IMG/VR virus record: IMGVR_UViG_3300048591_000707
Location: 1-43,439 of that record
Origin: a virus
Length of the DNA: 43,439 bases
Reading direction: 5' to 3' (one strand)
Of the stretch, positions 12,979-22,544 are shown in pieces. Below the pieces are notes generated by a model. The model did not search any database. It was not told where the DNA came from and saw only the letters and a program-made list of their open reading frames with translations. A program made the position numbers and the translations under genes. Every line of letters starts with the position of its first letter. Position 1 is the stretch's first letter.

Positions 12979-15332
12979 GAATCCACGGCTCGCCGCAGCC
13001 GCGCATCCTCATTGTCAATGACTGTGTAGGTGCGCCAGAAGAAGAACGGAGGGTTCCCCTGGCGGGAGCCCCCCACTTCGAACTCGAACGAATGAAGCAG
13101 GCGGCTGGCATCTCCAACAGCGATGTTGCCACAACCGTCTGCTCCTCTATCAGAGGTCCGTCCTACGAGCTCACTCCGTGGATCGACTTCCCCTCCAAAA
13201 AAACCTGCCCGCCAGCATCCTACGTTGCAGCCCACAACGCTTACATTCACCCCTCACTACTCTACGGATTACACGAGCTGTGGCAGCAGATCGAGTACCT
13301 CAAGCCCAACGTCGTTGTTACCCTGGGTGAGGAGGCAACATGGCTCCTGACTGGGCGGCGTGGGATAGGCGACCTGCGCGGATCAGTGTTGGAAAGCAAG
13401 CGCCCCTCATGCATGGGTCCGGGTGGGGCTCACTCGCCCGTCAAAGTCATTCCGACCTATCACCCTCGCAAGGTCCTCCGCAACTACCCTTGGCGTTGGG
13501 ATGTCATCCGAGATCTCACACGCGCCAATCAAGAATCACTCTTCCCACAGATCCGTAAACCTGACTGGCTCTTCCACGTCGGGCCGTCGTTCGATCAGGC
13601 TTGGAGCTTTATCGAGAACTTGGGCGAAGAAGTCACAGCTGACATCGAGACTCGCAATCGCCAGATCACTTGTATCGGCTTGGGCGAGAACAAACGCGAG
13701 GCGATGTGCCTCCCGATCACTGCGCAGGGCGGATCGTTCTGGCCTACGCTCGACGAAGAGTTTGAGATGATCCGTCACCTGATGAAGAATCTCAAGCAGC
13801 GTAAGGTGGTTGGACAGAACTTCTTGTACGATGCCTTCTACCTAGCTTGGTTGTGGGGAGGTTACATCTACGCTGACTTCGATACCTTGGTTGCGCAGCA
13901 CGTTCTGCTTCCAGGATTCCCGAAGTCGCTCGACTATCTCGCCTCGTACTACTGCGACTACTACACCTTCTGGAAACACGACAGCAAGGAATGGTCAGGT
14001 TACATCAATGACGTGGACTTGTGGATCTACAACTGCGAAGACATCGTTTATACAAACGAGTGCAGGCAGAACCTTGAAGTGTCGCTGCGGCAGGCCGGAC
14101 TCACAAAACAGTTCCGACAGCTGATGCGCCAGTTCGAGCCGTGCCTTCGGATGATGTCTCGCGGAATCAACTCGACAAATGAAGCTCGCCAGCGTATGTC
14201 CAAAGAAATCGCTGAGGCGATGCAACGCAAGCAGACCTTTGTTGACTTCGTGTTCGACCAGCCTGTGAAGATGCGTGGTCCTCACCTGTCAAAGCTCTTC
14301 TACGAAGACCTCAAGCTTCCGGTCGTCAAGAGTCGCACCACCGGACAGCCTACCACCGATGACGACGCCTTGGACAAGATCGCTGCCAAGACGCCGCTCG
14401 TCATGCCTATTTGTAAGCGAGTGCAGTCTTACAGAACGCTCGGCATTTTGCGCTCGAACTTCCTCGAAAGCGAAACCCCGAACGGTCGCTTCTACTGCGG
14501 AATCAAACAGGCGGGAGCCAGGACCTTCCGTTTCGCCAGCTCCAAGAATCCGATGGGGATGGGTACGAACTTACAGAACGTACCCAACTTACAGGATGAT
14601 GAGGAGGGAGCAGATCCTGACATTCCAAACTTGCGTAAGCTTTTCTTTCCAGACCCCGGCTTCACGCTGGCAGAGTTCGACCTTAGTAAGGCGGACCTTC
14701 GGGTGGTGGTGTGGCAGTCCGGCGAGGAAGAACTGAAGGAAGCGCTTCGTGCGGGAGTCAACATCTACAAGGAGCACGGCACTCGCATCACCGGGTTGCC
14801 TTACCGACGTGCCAAGAGCTTGCTGCATGGTACGAACTACGGCGGCAAACCTGCCGGAATGTCCACACGTCTCGGCGTCACGCAGGCACTTGTCCGATCC
14901 GCCCAGGAGAAATGGTTCGGCGCTTACCCTGGCATCCGCCGATGGCAGCAACGAGTCGAAGACGAACTGATGACTCGGCGGACCACGACAAACAAGTTCG
15001 GGTTCCGTATCTTCTGGGGCGATCGCCTCGAAGGGCTGTTGCCTGAAGCTTTGGCTTGGGACCCGCAGTCCACCGTCGCCCTCGTAATCAATGAGGTTCT
15101 CTTTTGGTTTTATGAGACAATCGAGAAGCAGGAGGACAAAGGTCAGATCCTCATGCAGATTCACGATTCAATCTTAACTCAGATCCGTGACGAATATGTA
15201 GAGGAGGTTATCCCCAGAACACTCGAAGCCTTCAATCAAGTGGTTGTTCCCTTCGACGACCCGCTCATCATCCCAGGTGAGTGTAAATATGGGAAGGGTT
15301 CTTGGGCAGACTTGCACCCCTGGGAGGGCTGA
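12975..15332 (+). CDS. DNA polymerase, family A, with N-terminal UDG-like domain
   Basis: A 785-residue replicative polymerase. Residues about 10-190 resemble family 4/5 uracil-DNA glycosylases (VVVTLGEEATWLLTG; then VIPTYHPRKVLRNYPWRWD). Residues about 215-380 are a DEDD proofreading exonuclease (ADIETRN; VVGQNFLYDAFYLAW). The palm carries motif A DLSKADLR (D569), motif B around RRAKSLLHGTNYGG (about 611-624) and motif C IHDS (H730-D731-S732), where most family A enzymes have HDE. Copy 6 of the 17-bp repeat is in frame near residue 147 (GPGGA), inside the UDG-like domain before its HP motif. Whether the glycosylase is active is unknown. Confidence 0.92.
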   Translation: MRIHGSPQPRILIVNDCVGAPEEERRVPLAGAPHFELERMKQAAGISNSDVATTVCSSIRGPSYELTPWIDFPSKKTCPPASYVAAHNAYIHPSLLYGLHELWQQIEYLKPNVVVTLGEEATWLLTGRRGIGDLRGSVLESKRPSCMGPGGAHSPVKVIPTYHPRKVLRNYPWRWDVIRDLTRANQESLFPQIRKPDWLFHVGPSFDQAWSFIENLGEEVTADIETRNRQITCIGLGENKREAMCLPITAQGGSFWPTLDEEFEMIRHLMKNLKQRKVVGQNFLYDAFYLAWLWGGYIYADFDTLVAQHVLLPGFPKSLDYLASYYCDYYTFWKHDSKEWSGYINDVDLWIYNCEDIVYTNECRQNLEVSLRQAGLTKQFRQLMRQFEPCLRMMSRGINSTNEARQRMSKEIAEAMQRKQTFVDFVFDQPVKMRGPHLSKLFYEDLKLPVVKSRTTGQPTTDDDALDKIAAKTPLVMPICKRVQSYRTLGILRSNFLESETPNGRFYCGIKQAGARTFRFASSKNPMGMGTNLQNVPNLQDDEEGADPDIPNLRKLFFPDPGFTLAEFDLSKADLRVVVWQSGEEELKEALRAGVNIYKEHGTRITGLPYRRAKSLLHGTNYGGKPAGMSTRLGVTQALVRSAQEKWFGAYPGIRRWQQRVEDELMTRRTTTNKFGFRIFWGDRLEGLLPEALAWDPQSTVALVINEVLFWFYETIEKQEDKGQILMQIHDSILTQIRDEYVEEVIPRTLEAFNQVVVPFDDPLIIPGECKYGKGSWADLHPWEG
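13415..13431 (+). repeat. 17-bp dispersed repeat, copy 6 (coding, GPGGA)
   Basis: Exact forward copy inside the UDG-like domain of the polymerase gene, read GPGGA. It falls between two segments that look contiguous in related domains (GDLRGSVLES and VIPTYHP). Confidence 0.9.
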
Positions 15333-16600
15333 TGCGGTTACTCGACAACTGGATTCACGGCTACCTTCGTTCCACGCAGAATAATGAGGCGCCTGAGCAT
15401 TTTCACTTCTGGATGGCTGTCGGTGTGATCGGAGCAGCACTCCGACGCAAGACCTACATCGACATGGGGGACTGGCAGTGGTCCCCCAACTTCTATATTA
15501 TCTTCGTTGCAGAGCCAGGCATCGTCAACAAGTCCACGACGCTGCGCATCGGTAAACGGATGCTTGCTCACAACGAAGGAATACACATCGGCCCGTCCTC
15601 GATAACTTGGCAGGCTCTAATCGAGATCCTGTCCAGTGCGTCGGAGGAGGTCCCGATGGGAGACGGTACGTTGCACCCAATGGCCTGCGTCTCGTTCTTT
15701 GTGTCGGAGCTTGGCGTCTTCATGGACTTCAACGACAGGAAAATGATCGACGTACTGGTTGACTTGTGGGACGGAGACACAGGGTCTTGGGAACGAGCAA
15801 CTCAATACCGAGGTCGGGAGGGTGTCGTGAACCCCTGGCTCAACATCATGAGCGGTACGACACCAGCCTGGCTTGCGGATAACCTACCAAGGCAGATGAT
15901 CGGCGGCGGGTTCGCATCCCGCTGTATTTGGGTACACGGTCATCAGAAGAAAGCGTACATACCTTACCCTAAACGGCATCCTAAGTATGAAGGAAAGGAG
16001 ATTCTCGACCAGCAGCTTGTGATGGACCTGATGCGGATCTCAGCGTTGCGTGGGGAATTTAAGCTGACGGAGAAGGCCTTCCAGTATGGGGAGGCTTGGT
16101 ATCTCAAGCATTGCAAGAACTTAGAGAAGCAAGTAGCCAGATCATCCGGTATGGCTGGGTACTACGCACGCAAACAGGCACACGCCCATAAGCTGGCGAT
16201 GGTCCTATCAGCAGCCCGCCGAGATGACTTGGTGATTGATGAAGAGGATCTGGAACAGGCTATCAAAATCCTCGATGCTACGGAGCAGGACTACGCGCAG
16301 GTCTTCCAAGCTATCACCACAACCACAACAATGGAGCAGACCAGCGACGTGGTGAAGCTTGTGATTCAACGTGGCAAGATCAGGAAGGCGGAACTCTACC
16401 AGTACTTCTTCCACGCCATGACAGCTAAGGAATTCAACGAGTCGATAGAGTCAGCGATTGTGGCGGGGTACCTGGCCCTCGAGCAATCAGGCTCAACGAT
16501 CTTCGTTACTCCTGGGGCTCATTACCGTAAGCGCGATGGAAGCTCCGGTACAAATTCCAGTACCGCTGAGTCGGGGGAAGCCCCTTTTCCCGAAGAATAG
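15332..16600 (+). CDS. DUF3987-like replication ATPase or helicase
   Basis: The ATG at 15332 overlaps the polymerase stop (TGATG) with GGGAGG upstream; protein of 422 residues. The N-terminal segment (PEHFHFWMAVGVIGAALRRK; then SPNFYIIFVAEPGIVNKST) resembles DUF3987-type phage ATPases. The P-loop is irregular: it keeps KST but lacks the usual GK pair. VSFFVSELGVFMDF could hold a Walker B-like acid, and LNIMSGTTPAWLADNLP is typical of the family. It is the last gene of the rightward operon, and no separate primase or helicase was seen, so it may supply helicase or loader function. The last 95 bp overlap the giant late gene antisense. Confidence 0.65.
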   Translation: MRLLDNWIHGYLRSTQNNEAPEHFHFWMAVGVIGAALRRKTYIDMGDWQWSPNFYIIFVAEPGIVNKSTTLRIGKRMLAHNEGIHIGPSSITWQALIEILSSASEEVPMGDGTLHPMACVSFFVSELGVFMDFNDRKMIDVLVDLWDGDTGSWERATQYRGREGVVNPWLNIMSGTTPAWLADNLPRQMIGGGFASRCIWVHGHQKKAYIPYPKRHPKYEGKEILDQQLVMDLMRISALRGEFKLTEKAFQYGEAWYLKHCKNLEKQVARSSGMAGYYARKQAHAHKLAMVLSAARRDDLVIDEEDLEQAIKILDATEQDYAQVFQAITTTTTMEQTSDVVKLVIQRGKIRKAELYQYFFHAMTAKEFNESIESAIVAGYLALEQSGSTIFVTPGAHYRKRDGSSGTNSSTAESGEAPFPEE

Positions 16601-19600
16601 AATTACGCTTACGATCTTCGATTGATTGCCTCACCTGTCTTGGCATAAGCTTAAGTTCAGGTGGGGCAGTTTTGTTGTACTTGGCAAGATCCTCGGAGGC
16701 TTGTTTCTGCGCAGCGGGATCACCAATAGCATTAGCGAACTTATTCAGAAGCAACGAGCGGCGTGTGAGGTAGTAAGCGACGTGCTCGGCAGCCGCCCAA
16801 TCAGCCTCACGAAAACGGGCGATGCGTACAGGCTGCATACCCATTGCTTGAAGAACGATTTCCCCGAACTGCTCCGGATCGTTGGAATCAAAGCGGACCA
16901 GTGGCCGACCGCGCCCGTCCTTACCGTAGCCGGAGTTCAGGTACTGGTGGGCCTTCCCGAGGTTCTTAAGGAAAGGCGGAACAGCTGCCATTACACGAGC
17001 CTCGGCATCGCCGTTCTCGATCAAAGCCTGTGCGACGTTCAAGCTGGTGCTTCCCACTGCCCCCGCCGCTTCGGTAATCATTTTGAAAACAGTGTTACGT
17101 CCACCTGCTCCGCCCGTCAAACCTTCAAGCATGGGATCAACCATTGGAATGAAGCTGCCCATCGACAACGACGAGTTGATGTTCATCTTCGGGAAGGGCA
17201 ATCCGACCAGATCGGCCATCGCGCTCAAGCCAAGCGACTCGCGAGACATACCGTGAATGAACAAGTCTGGATCATCCACAAAAGCAAGCAGCATATCCCG
17301 GAGTTCTTTCTCCAAGTCGAGCTTCGGATTCTCTACTCCAAGGAACTCGCGCAGCCAAGTGCCGAGAAGTTCGAGAAGGTTCTTTGCGTGCTCTGCTCCG
17401 GGCAGTCCCATCATACCGACGGCAGCGAGCTGCAAGGCCCAGAACCGCCAGCCGCCCTTGTTGGTCATAGCGTAGTACAAGTAGCCTTGCTGGAACATCT
17501 TGAAGATGAAGAGCACTGACTTCTTGCCGCGCATCAACTCGGGACGATTCCAGCTAGCGTACTCGAACTGCGTCCAGATAACCGTGTCCTTAGCGAAGTT
17601 GTAGGCGGTGTTCTCGTCCATACCTTTTGCCATAGCAGCATCGAAGGCGGACAAGAAGGACAAGCGACGGTTGTACTCCTCACTCACAGTGAAGTGAGCA
17701 ATACCGTATCGGCCGAGTACTCGGCCATAGTAGTAGGCTCTATTTGCCCACTGGTTTCGAGCGATAGCTGGAGCTTCAGCAATCCCGGCCATCTCCGTTG
17801 CCGCGCTCTCATTCATGAACTCCTCGGACACAGCGCGATTGAAAGCACGCTTGTGGGCGTCCGGCAAGTTGGAGCCTTCGACCCAAGTCTTGCGCAGGTA
17901 CCTGGACATCTTCATCATGCTCTTGGTAGTCTGCAAATCACCAAGACGCTTGGCCAAGTAAGGATAAGTGAAGAGCGGAGTCTGGGTGAGGTTCACGAAG
18001 AACTGCTTGGGCACACCCCAGAAAGCAAGCATGAACATCCCGCCTCGGACGGCCGGCAGCTCATTGCCAGGGTTCATCACACGAGCATAGAACTGTCGCA
18101 TCTTCGCAGCGAGCATAGAAGGGTGATCGCCTTCGATTGCAGCGTTGGCCTCACGCTCCATCGCTTTGATCGAATCCTCGAGAATATATCCGACTTCCAA
18201 GCGGGCGACGTGGTTCGCCAAGTGCTGGAAGTAACGCGAGAACGAGCGAAGGGCGTCCTCGGAGAAGCCGGGTGTGCCCTTCTTCTTAAGCATACTCTTG
18301 ACGAAACCCTGACCAGGGGAGAGGGTGTAGAGTAGCTGACGAAGCTGAGCCTTCTGGGTAGGCGTCATCTCCAGCTTGCTCTGCATCATATCGAAGAGTG
18401 TGGGACTGAAGCTCATGAACGGAGCTTCCTGATCGGAGATGTACCGCTTCTTCAGCACGAGCGGCTTACCGTCGAGCTCACGAGTCAACTCTTCAAAGCG
18501 CCTGTCACGTTCAGTCTTTGTCCTGAAGGTTTCGAAGCGCTCGGTCATACCGCGGCGAGTCTTGTCCGCCTTCGTACCTTTGGTGTACTGTACGATCAGC
18601 GCCCATTGACCGAAGCGGTAGAAGGGGAAGTAGTTGCGCTGAGCCATACGCGCAAACTCTTTGTTGATCTGATCGCGGTTCACCTCGAAGGCAGGGGTTG
18701 TGGTGACTCCTTGGTTGCGGGCCTCTTCGGAGATAAAGATCCGGCGGGCCTGCTCGATCAGCGCTGTGCGCATACGCTCCAGACCTTGCTGGAAAGAAGC
18801 ATCCACGTCAGCTGCCATGTCGATCAGCTCAGGAAAAGCTTTCAGGCCAAGGCGGGTTGCGATGGTGTCCATCTCAGCTGCGGTCAGACGACGCTCGAGC
18901 TTGAACGAACTCTCCGAAACACGGAGGATGAAAGCGGCAAGTTTGGCAGCCTTTACATGGCTGAGCCGCATCCACTTCTCAGCGGTCGGCATCCCGATGA
19001 GGAGGACCTTGGTCTTGACAGCCGAGAACTGCTCCATCCCCTTGGAGAAGACTTGCATCGGGAGAAGGTTCTTGAACTGGTCGGCCAGTTGCAGGAGTGT
19101 CATAAACTCCTTGGTCTGGCGGAAGTAGTCTTTGATCCAGCCTTGGGCAACGCGGAACTTTTTCAGACGCTCGGGGTCCTTGGGTCCGCCCCGGAGTTGC
19201 CGGGCTAGGCGACCATACTGCTTGAGAAGAGCGGTCTCAGCGGGCGTAGGCGCAGTGGATGTGGAGGTGGGAGGAGTGTAAGTTACCTGACTGATAACCG
19301 AACTGACATGCTGCTGATACTCCAGGGAATTGGAGGGCATTTCCATATCCTCAGGAGTAGCGAAGAAGGAGGGAGTGATTCCAACAGGCTCAACATTATC
19401 AATCGGGCCAAGGTAGGTGTCGTAGCTGAGATCATCCAAGGTGAGCTTAGCGCCTGTTATAAAATTCAGTTGACGGTGTGTAACCTTATGGTTGTTGGGA
19501 TCGCGAACAAGACTGAGCAACTCCTGACGCATTTGGAGAAATGCCGGATCTTGATAGAAATACTCTTGCAAGTACCCTTCAAGTTGCAAGCGCGTCCACT

Positions 19601-22544
19601 TGTGGCCTATCGTGTAATAGTGCGTAAACTCGTGCAGTATCGTATCGACAAGCTCGCGATGAAGAATCTGACTTTGAGTGTAGTTAAGAGCCTCACCGAG
19701 GAGATTGACGCCTATATAAAACCTGCCTTTGATAGGTCGATGTACTCCATGCTGGTGCCCTCCGCCAGCTTCAAAGGCAAAACCTCCGTAATGCTGCGGA
19801 TCGGTGTCAGTTATTGTACGCAGGATAATCGGATGATAGTGGAAAGCTTCCTTGAGTCTTTGCACAAAAGCGCTGTTGGGATCAGCCAGTACATTCCAGA
19901 CATACTGACTAATTCTCTCAAGTTGTTGCCGAACGTGTATGATCTGAGCTCTGTTGTAGTATGCCTGCTCACTAGGACTAAGTGTTGCCTGGGGCCGCTC
20001 ATGTAAAACTCGAGTGCCGTTGGGCAAGGTGCCCATACGCCCTTCCAAACGGTAGATGAAAGGGATAAAGTTACCAAGAGTCTCAAACTGCTTCTGATAA
20101 ATGAAGTACTCAAGGATAGCGTCATGCAGCCCATACCTGCGTATGAACGGGTCCACTCCGTCCAAGCGTCGCTCTGTTATAAGCATCAGTTCCAGCACAG
20201 TTGCAACGCTGTCAGCCTTCTCCAGTAGGATGCGCTGGAACTCATCATAATAAGAACCATCTGCGAGTTGCTTACGAATGAAAGCAGCGAAATGCGGGTG
20301 TGTATCCGAAGGGTGAACAGTGACGCCATCATCGCTTATTTCAAGAATCACCTCTCCACCTAAGAAGTCTTTCGCAAATCGTTTTTCCTCAGTCTGGGTC
20401 CAGCCCTCAGCCTGCAGCAACTGTGTGTCGGCATCCAGCTGCTCCGGCTGCTTGTTGAGATGCTTCAACAAGTCGGCAAGGATCTCCTCCGGCTTGGCGT
20501 TGTGAAAAGCGATCTTCGTCGGAAGCTCGGTTACGCGATCGGGGAGTACAGCTGTCCATACACCAGTAATAGGGTTGTAGCCGAAACGCTGGATGGCTTG
20601 CGGATTATCAGGATCAGTGCGGTCAGGAATCTCAATGCGGTTGAACGCCTGCGAGTAAGTTGCGCCGTCGGTCCGACCAGGAACAGGCCGGAAGTAATCC
20701 TTCTGCTGGCCGGACACCTCCGGACTGAAGGTGTACTGGTCTTGCCCTGGTAGCGTCCTGATGATACCCTGATCCAAGAGCTGATCCAGGGGCGCATCAG
20801 ACGGCATCTGGAAAATGGTACGGATGCCGGACCCGGAATGAGTCTCAAACAAAGCCGGAGCACCTACGTTGTTGACAACCTGCTCACGGAAGCGCTGACG
20901 AAGATCTGTAGGAGCGAGGTTCTTGTGCGGGTTGACGATGTTGGAGATGGCGAAGTGGCCAGCCTGCATAGCTTCGCCAAGTGTAGAGTAGGCCCCGACG
21001 AAGGGAGTGGGAGAATCCGGCAGAGGGATCTCGAGACGGAAGACGCCCTGGGTGGGATCACCAATAAAGGGATCGGTGATTTCAGTGATCTCAGCCAAGG
21101 ACGTCTCGCCGTCTGCATCGAAGAAGATAGCGATCGGCTCGCCGGGAACTGTGTCGTAATCAGGGATTGTCCAGTTCGGATCTTCGATGATGTCGAACTG
21201 GCCCATCGGATGGGTTTCGAGCTGGGCGGGCGGCTTCAGAGCTTGAGGAAGCTGATCGAGGAGCTGACCGGAATCGAGTTGAGGAACTGCGCTGTCGTCG
21301 ACATGAGGGATGTCAGGCTTAGGATTCTGGGGACTGACCAGAGGCTCGATCAAGTTCGGATCGGGAGTAGGTGCAGGGGTGTTGACCTCGGGAGTGGTTT
21401 CGGGAGAGGGAGCTACTACGGGAGCTGCGGGATCAACAGGAGCGCCCGGATCGGCGGGCTGAGCCCCACCCGGACCCAACGGATCAGTGGTGGCTGCAGC
21501 CGCCCGACGCTGCTCATTTTCAATCATACGACGCTGTAGTGGATGGGTCACAAGCCGCCCGACTCCTGCGATGCTGCCGCCCGCGATTGCGCCTTGGACC
21601 CCGGAGTTGAGTATCCGGCTGGCGATTGTCCCAGGTGTATGAGCGATGCCCGCGTACTTCTCGAGCAGGATGTCGATACCTTCCTGCCCGGATTCCGTCG
21701 AAGCCTCGCCGCGTGCGCCCTTCCACCAAGCGGAACCTGAGGCTTTCACTGTGTCCAGAGCGCGATGCCAGCCTGTGGTGTTAAGCTCCTTCTCGAATTG
21801 TGCTGCTAGAGGTTTCGGGAGATCCTTGGGCACGAACCGCTTGACCAGTCCGCCAGCCGTCATGATGGTCTTGACGCCAACCACATCGAGCAGCGCTTTG
21901 GTGTGACCGCCGACCTCAGCAAGGCGGGCCGCTTCCTCTTTCTCGATCCCTTGCTCGAGGAGGTTCTGGTAGGACTCCCCTTTGTTCAGGATGTAGGAAG
22001 CTGCATAACCGCCAGCAGGTCCGCCCAACGCATAGGCTGTTCCCGTCACACCAAGCTGTGGCAGGTTCTGAACCGTAGCTCCGATGATCAGGTCCGCAAC
22101 GCTGGAAGGGCTTTTCCAGTCGACGTTCTCAAGCGATAGCTCCGTGTCGGGCGGGCGTTCGTAAGCTCCCTTGTGCCGAAGCTGTCCCATCCAATCTTCC
22201 ATGTAAGAGCCACCGGGAGAAGCTGGCTCCATACCGTAGCCGATGCTGGAGTAGAGCTGTGCCACGCCCTGATCCCAGAACTGCTTAACCCGACCGAAGG
22301 CCCCGGAGTAGTCCTCCTGCACACGCGGCTTGAGCATTGGTGTGTTCGGATCGAGTTCCGGCGTGGGCGGGGCAGGAGGAGCAGATGGAGCAGAGGACTG
22401 CTGCCGAAGAAAGGACTCAAAACTGGGCGGACTTTGAGACGGAGTAGTAGGTGTTGAGGGAACAACAGACTGAACAGGCGCCATCGAGGGGGAAGGAGCG
22501 CCGCGCTGCTGGCGAAGGAATTCCTCAAAACTGGGTTGACTCAT
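16506..22544 (-). CDS. Giant internal virion protein (2012 aa) with HEFTH motif
   Basis: Last gene of the leftward operon; its ATG overlaps the previous stop (ATGA). The N-terminus has two copies of a short motif (FEEFLRQQ at about 6-13; FESFLRQQ at about 42-49) in Pro/Ser-rich linkers. GATVQNLPQLGVTGTAYALG is a hydrophobic Gly-rich stretch. HEFTH (residues 971-975) is an HExxH zinc-peptidase-type motif in a predicted helix (VDTILHEFTHYYTIGH). The C-terminal third includes IFKMFQQGYLYYAMTNKGGW, resembling domains of phage large polyvalent proteins. It is probably ejected with the DNA, opening the cell envelope or modifying host targets. GPGGA from repeat copy 7 is near residue 357. Confidence 0.8.
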   Translation of the reverse strand: MSQPSFEEFLRQQRGAPSPSMAPVQSVVPSTPTTPSQSPPSFESFLRQQSSAPSAPPAPPTPELDPNTPMLKPRVQEDYSGAFGRVKQFWDQGVAQLYSSIGYGMEPASPGGSYMEDWMGQLRHKGAYERPPDTELSLENVDWKSPSSVADLIIGATVQNLPQLGVTGTAYALGGPAGGYAASYILNKGESYQNLLEQGIEKEEAARLAEVGGHTKALLDVVGVKTIMTAGGLVKRFVPKDLPKPLAAQFEKELNTTGWHRALDTVKASGSAWWKGARGEASTESGQEGIDILLEKYAGIAHTPGTIASRILNSGVQGAIAGGSIAGVGRLVTHPLQRRMIENEQRRAAAATTDPLGPGGAQPADPGAPVDPAAPVVAPSPETTPEVNTPAPTPDPNLIEPLVSPQNPKPDIPHVDDSAVPQLDSGQLLDQLPQALKPPAQLETHPMGQFDIIEDPNWTIPDYDTVPGEPIAIFFDADGETSLAEITEITDPFIGDPTQGVFRLEIPLPDSPTPFVGAYSTLGEAMQAGHFAISNIVNPHKNLAPTDLRQRFREQVVNNVGAPALFETHSGSGIRTIFQMPSDAPLDQLLDQGIIRTLPGQDQYTFSPEVSGQQKDYFRPVPGRTDGATYSQAFNRIEIPDRTDPDNPQAIQRFGYNPITGVWTAVLPDRVTELPTKIAFHNAKPEEILADLLKHLNKQPEQLDADTQLLQAEGWTQTEEKRFAKDFLGGEVILEISDDGVTVHPSDTHPHFAAFIRKQLADGSYYDEFQRILLEKADSVATVLELMLITERRLDGVDPFIRRYGLHDAILEYFIYQKQFETLGNFIPFIYRLEGRMGTLPNGTRVLHERPQATLSPSEQAYYNRAQIIHVRQQLERISQYVWNVLADPNSAFVQRLKEAFHYHPIILRTITDTDPQHYGGFAFEAGGGHQHGVHRPIKGRFYIGVNLLGEALNYTQSQILHRELVDTILHEFTHYYTIGHKWTRLQLEGYLQEYFYQDPAFLQMRQELLSLVRDPNNHKVTHRQLNFITGAKLTLDDLSYDTYLGPIDNVEPVGITPSFFATPEDMEMPSNSLEYQQHVSSVISQVTYTPPTSTSTAPTPAETALLKQYGRLARQLRGGPKDPERLKKFRVAQGWIKDYFRQTKEFMTLLQLADQFKNLLPMQVFSKGMEQFSAVKTKVLLIGMPTAEKWMRLSHVKAAKLAAFILRVSESSFKLERRLTAAEMDTIATRLGLKAFPELIDMAADVDASFQQGLERMRTALIEQARRIFISEEARNQGVTTTPAFEVNRDQINKEFARMAQRNYFPFYRFGQWALIVQYTKGTKADKTRRGMTERFETFRTKTERDRRFEELTRELDGKPLVLKKRYISDQEAPFMSFSPTLFDMMQSKLEMTPTQKAQLRQLLYTLSPGQGFVKSMLKKKGTPGFSEDALRSFSRYFQHLANHVARLEVGYILEDSIKAMEREANAAIEGDHPSMLAAKMRQFYARVMNPGNELPAVRGGMFMLAFWGVPKQFFVNLTQTPLFTYPYLAKRLGDLQTTKSMMKMSRYLRKTWVEGSNLPDAHKRAFNRAVSEEFMNESAATEMAGIAEAPAIARNQWANRAYYYGRVLGRYGIAHFTVSEEYNRRLSFLSAFDAAMAKGMDENTAYNFAKDTVIWTQFEYASWNRPELMRGKKSVLFIFKMFQQGYLYYAMTNKGGWRFWALQLAAVGMMGLPGAEHAKNLLELLGTWLREFLGVENPKLDLEKELRDMLLAFVDDPDLFIHGMSRESLGLSAMADLVGLPFPKMNINSSLSMGSFIPMVDPMLEGLTGGAGGRNTVFKMITEAAGAVGSTSLNVAQALIENGDAEARVMAAVPPFLKNLGKAHQYLNSGYGKDGRGRPLVRFDSNDPEQFGEIVLQAMGMQPVRIARFREADWAAAEHVAYYLTRRSLLLNKFANAIGDPAAQKQASEDLAKYNKTAPPELKLMPRQVRQSIEDRKRNSILREKGLPPTQRYWNLYRSFHRAYGNEPQE
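16573..16588 (+). terminator. Weak terminator-like hairpin at the end of the rightward operon
   Basis: GGGGG-AAG-CCCC followed by TTTT within the last codons of the ATPase gene. The stem is short, but there is no other terminator candidate where the two operons converge. Confidence 0.35.
21461..21477 (-). repeat. 17-bp dispersed repeat, copy 7 (coding, GPGGA)
   Basis: Exact copy, forward sense on the minus strand, in a Pro/Ala-rich linker of the giant virion protein (LGPGGAQPADPG). Confidence 0.9.
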
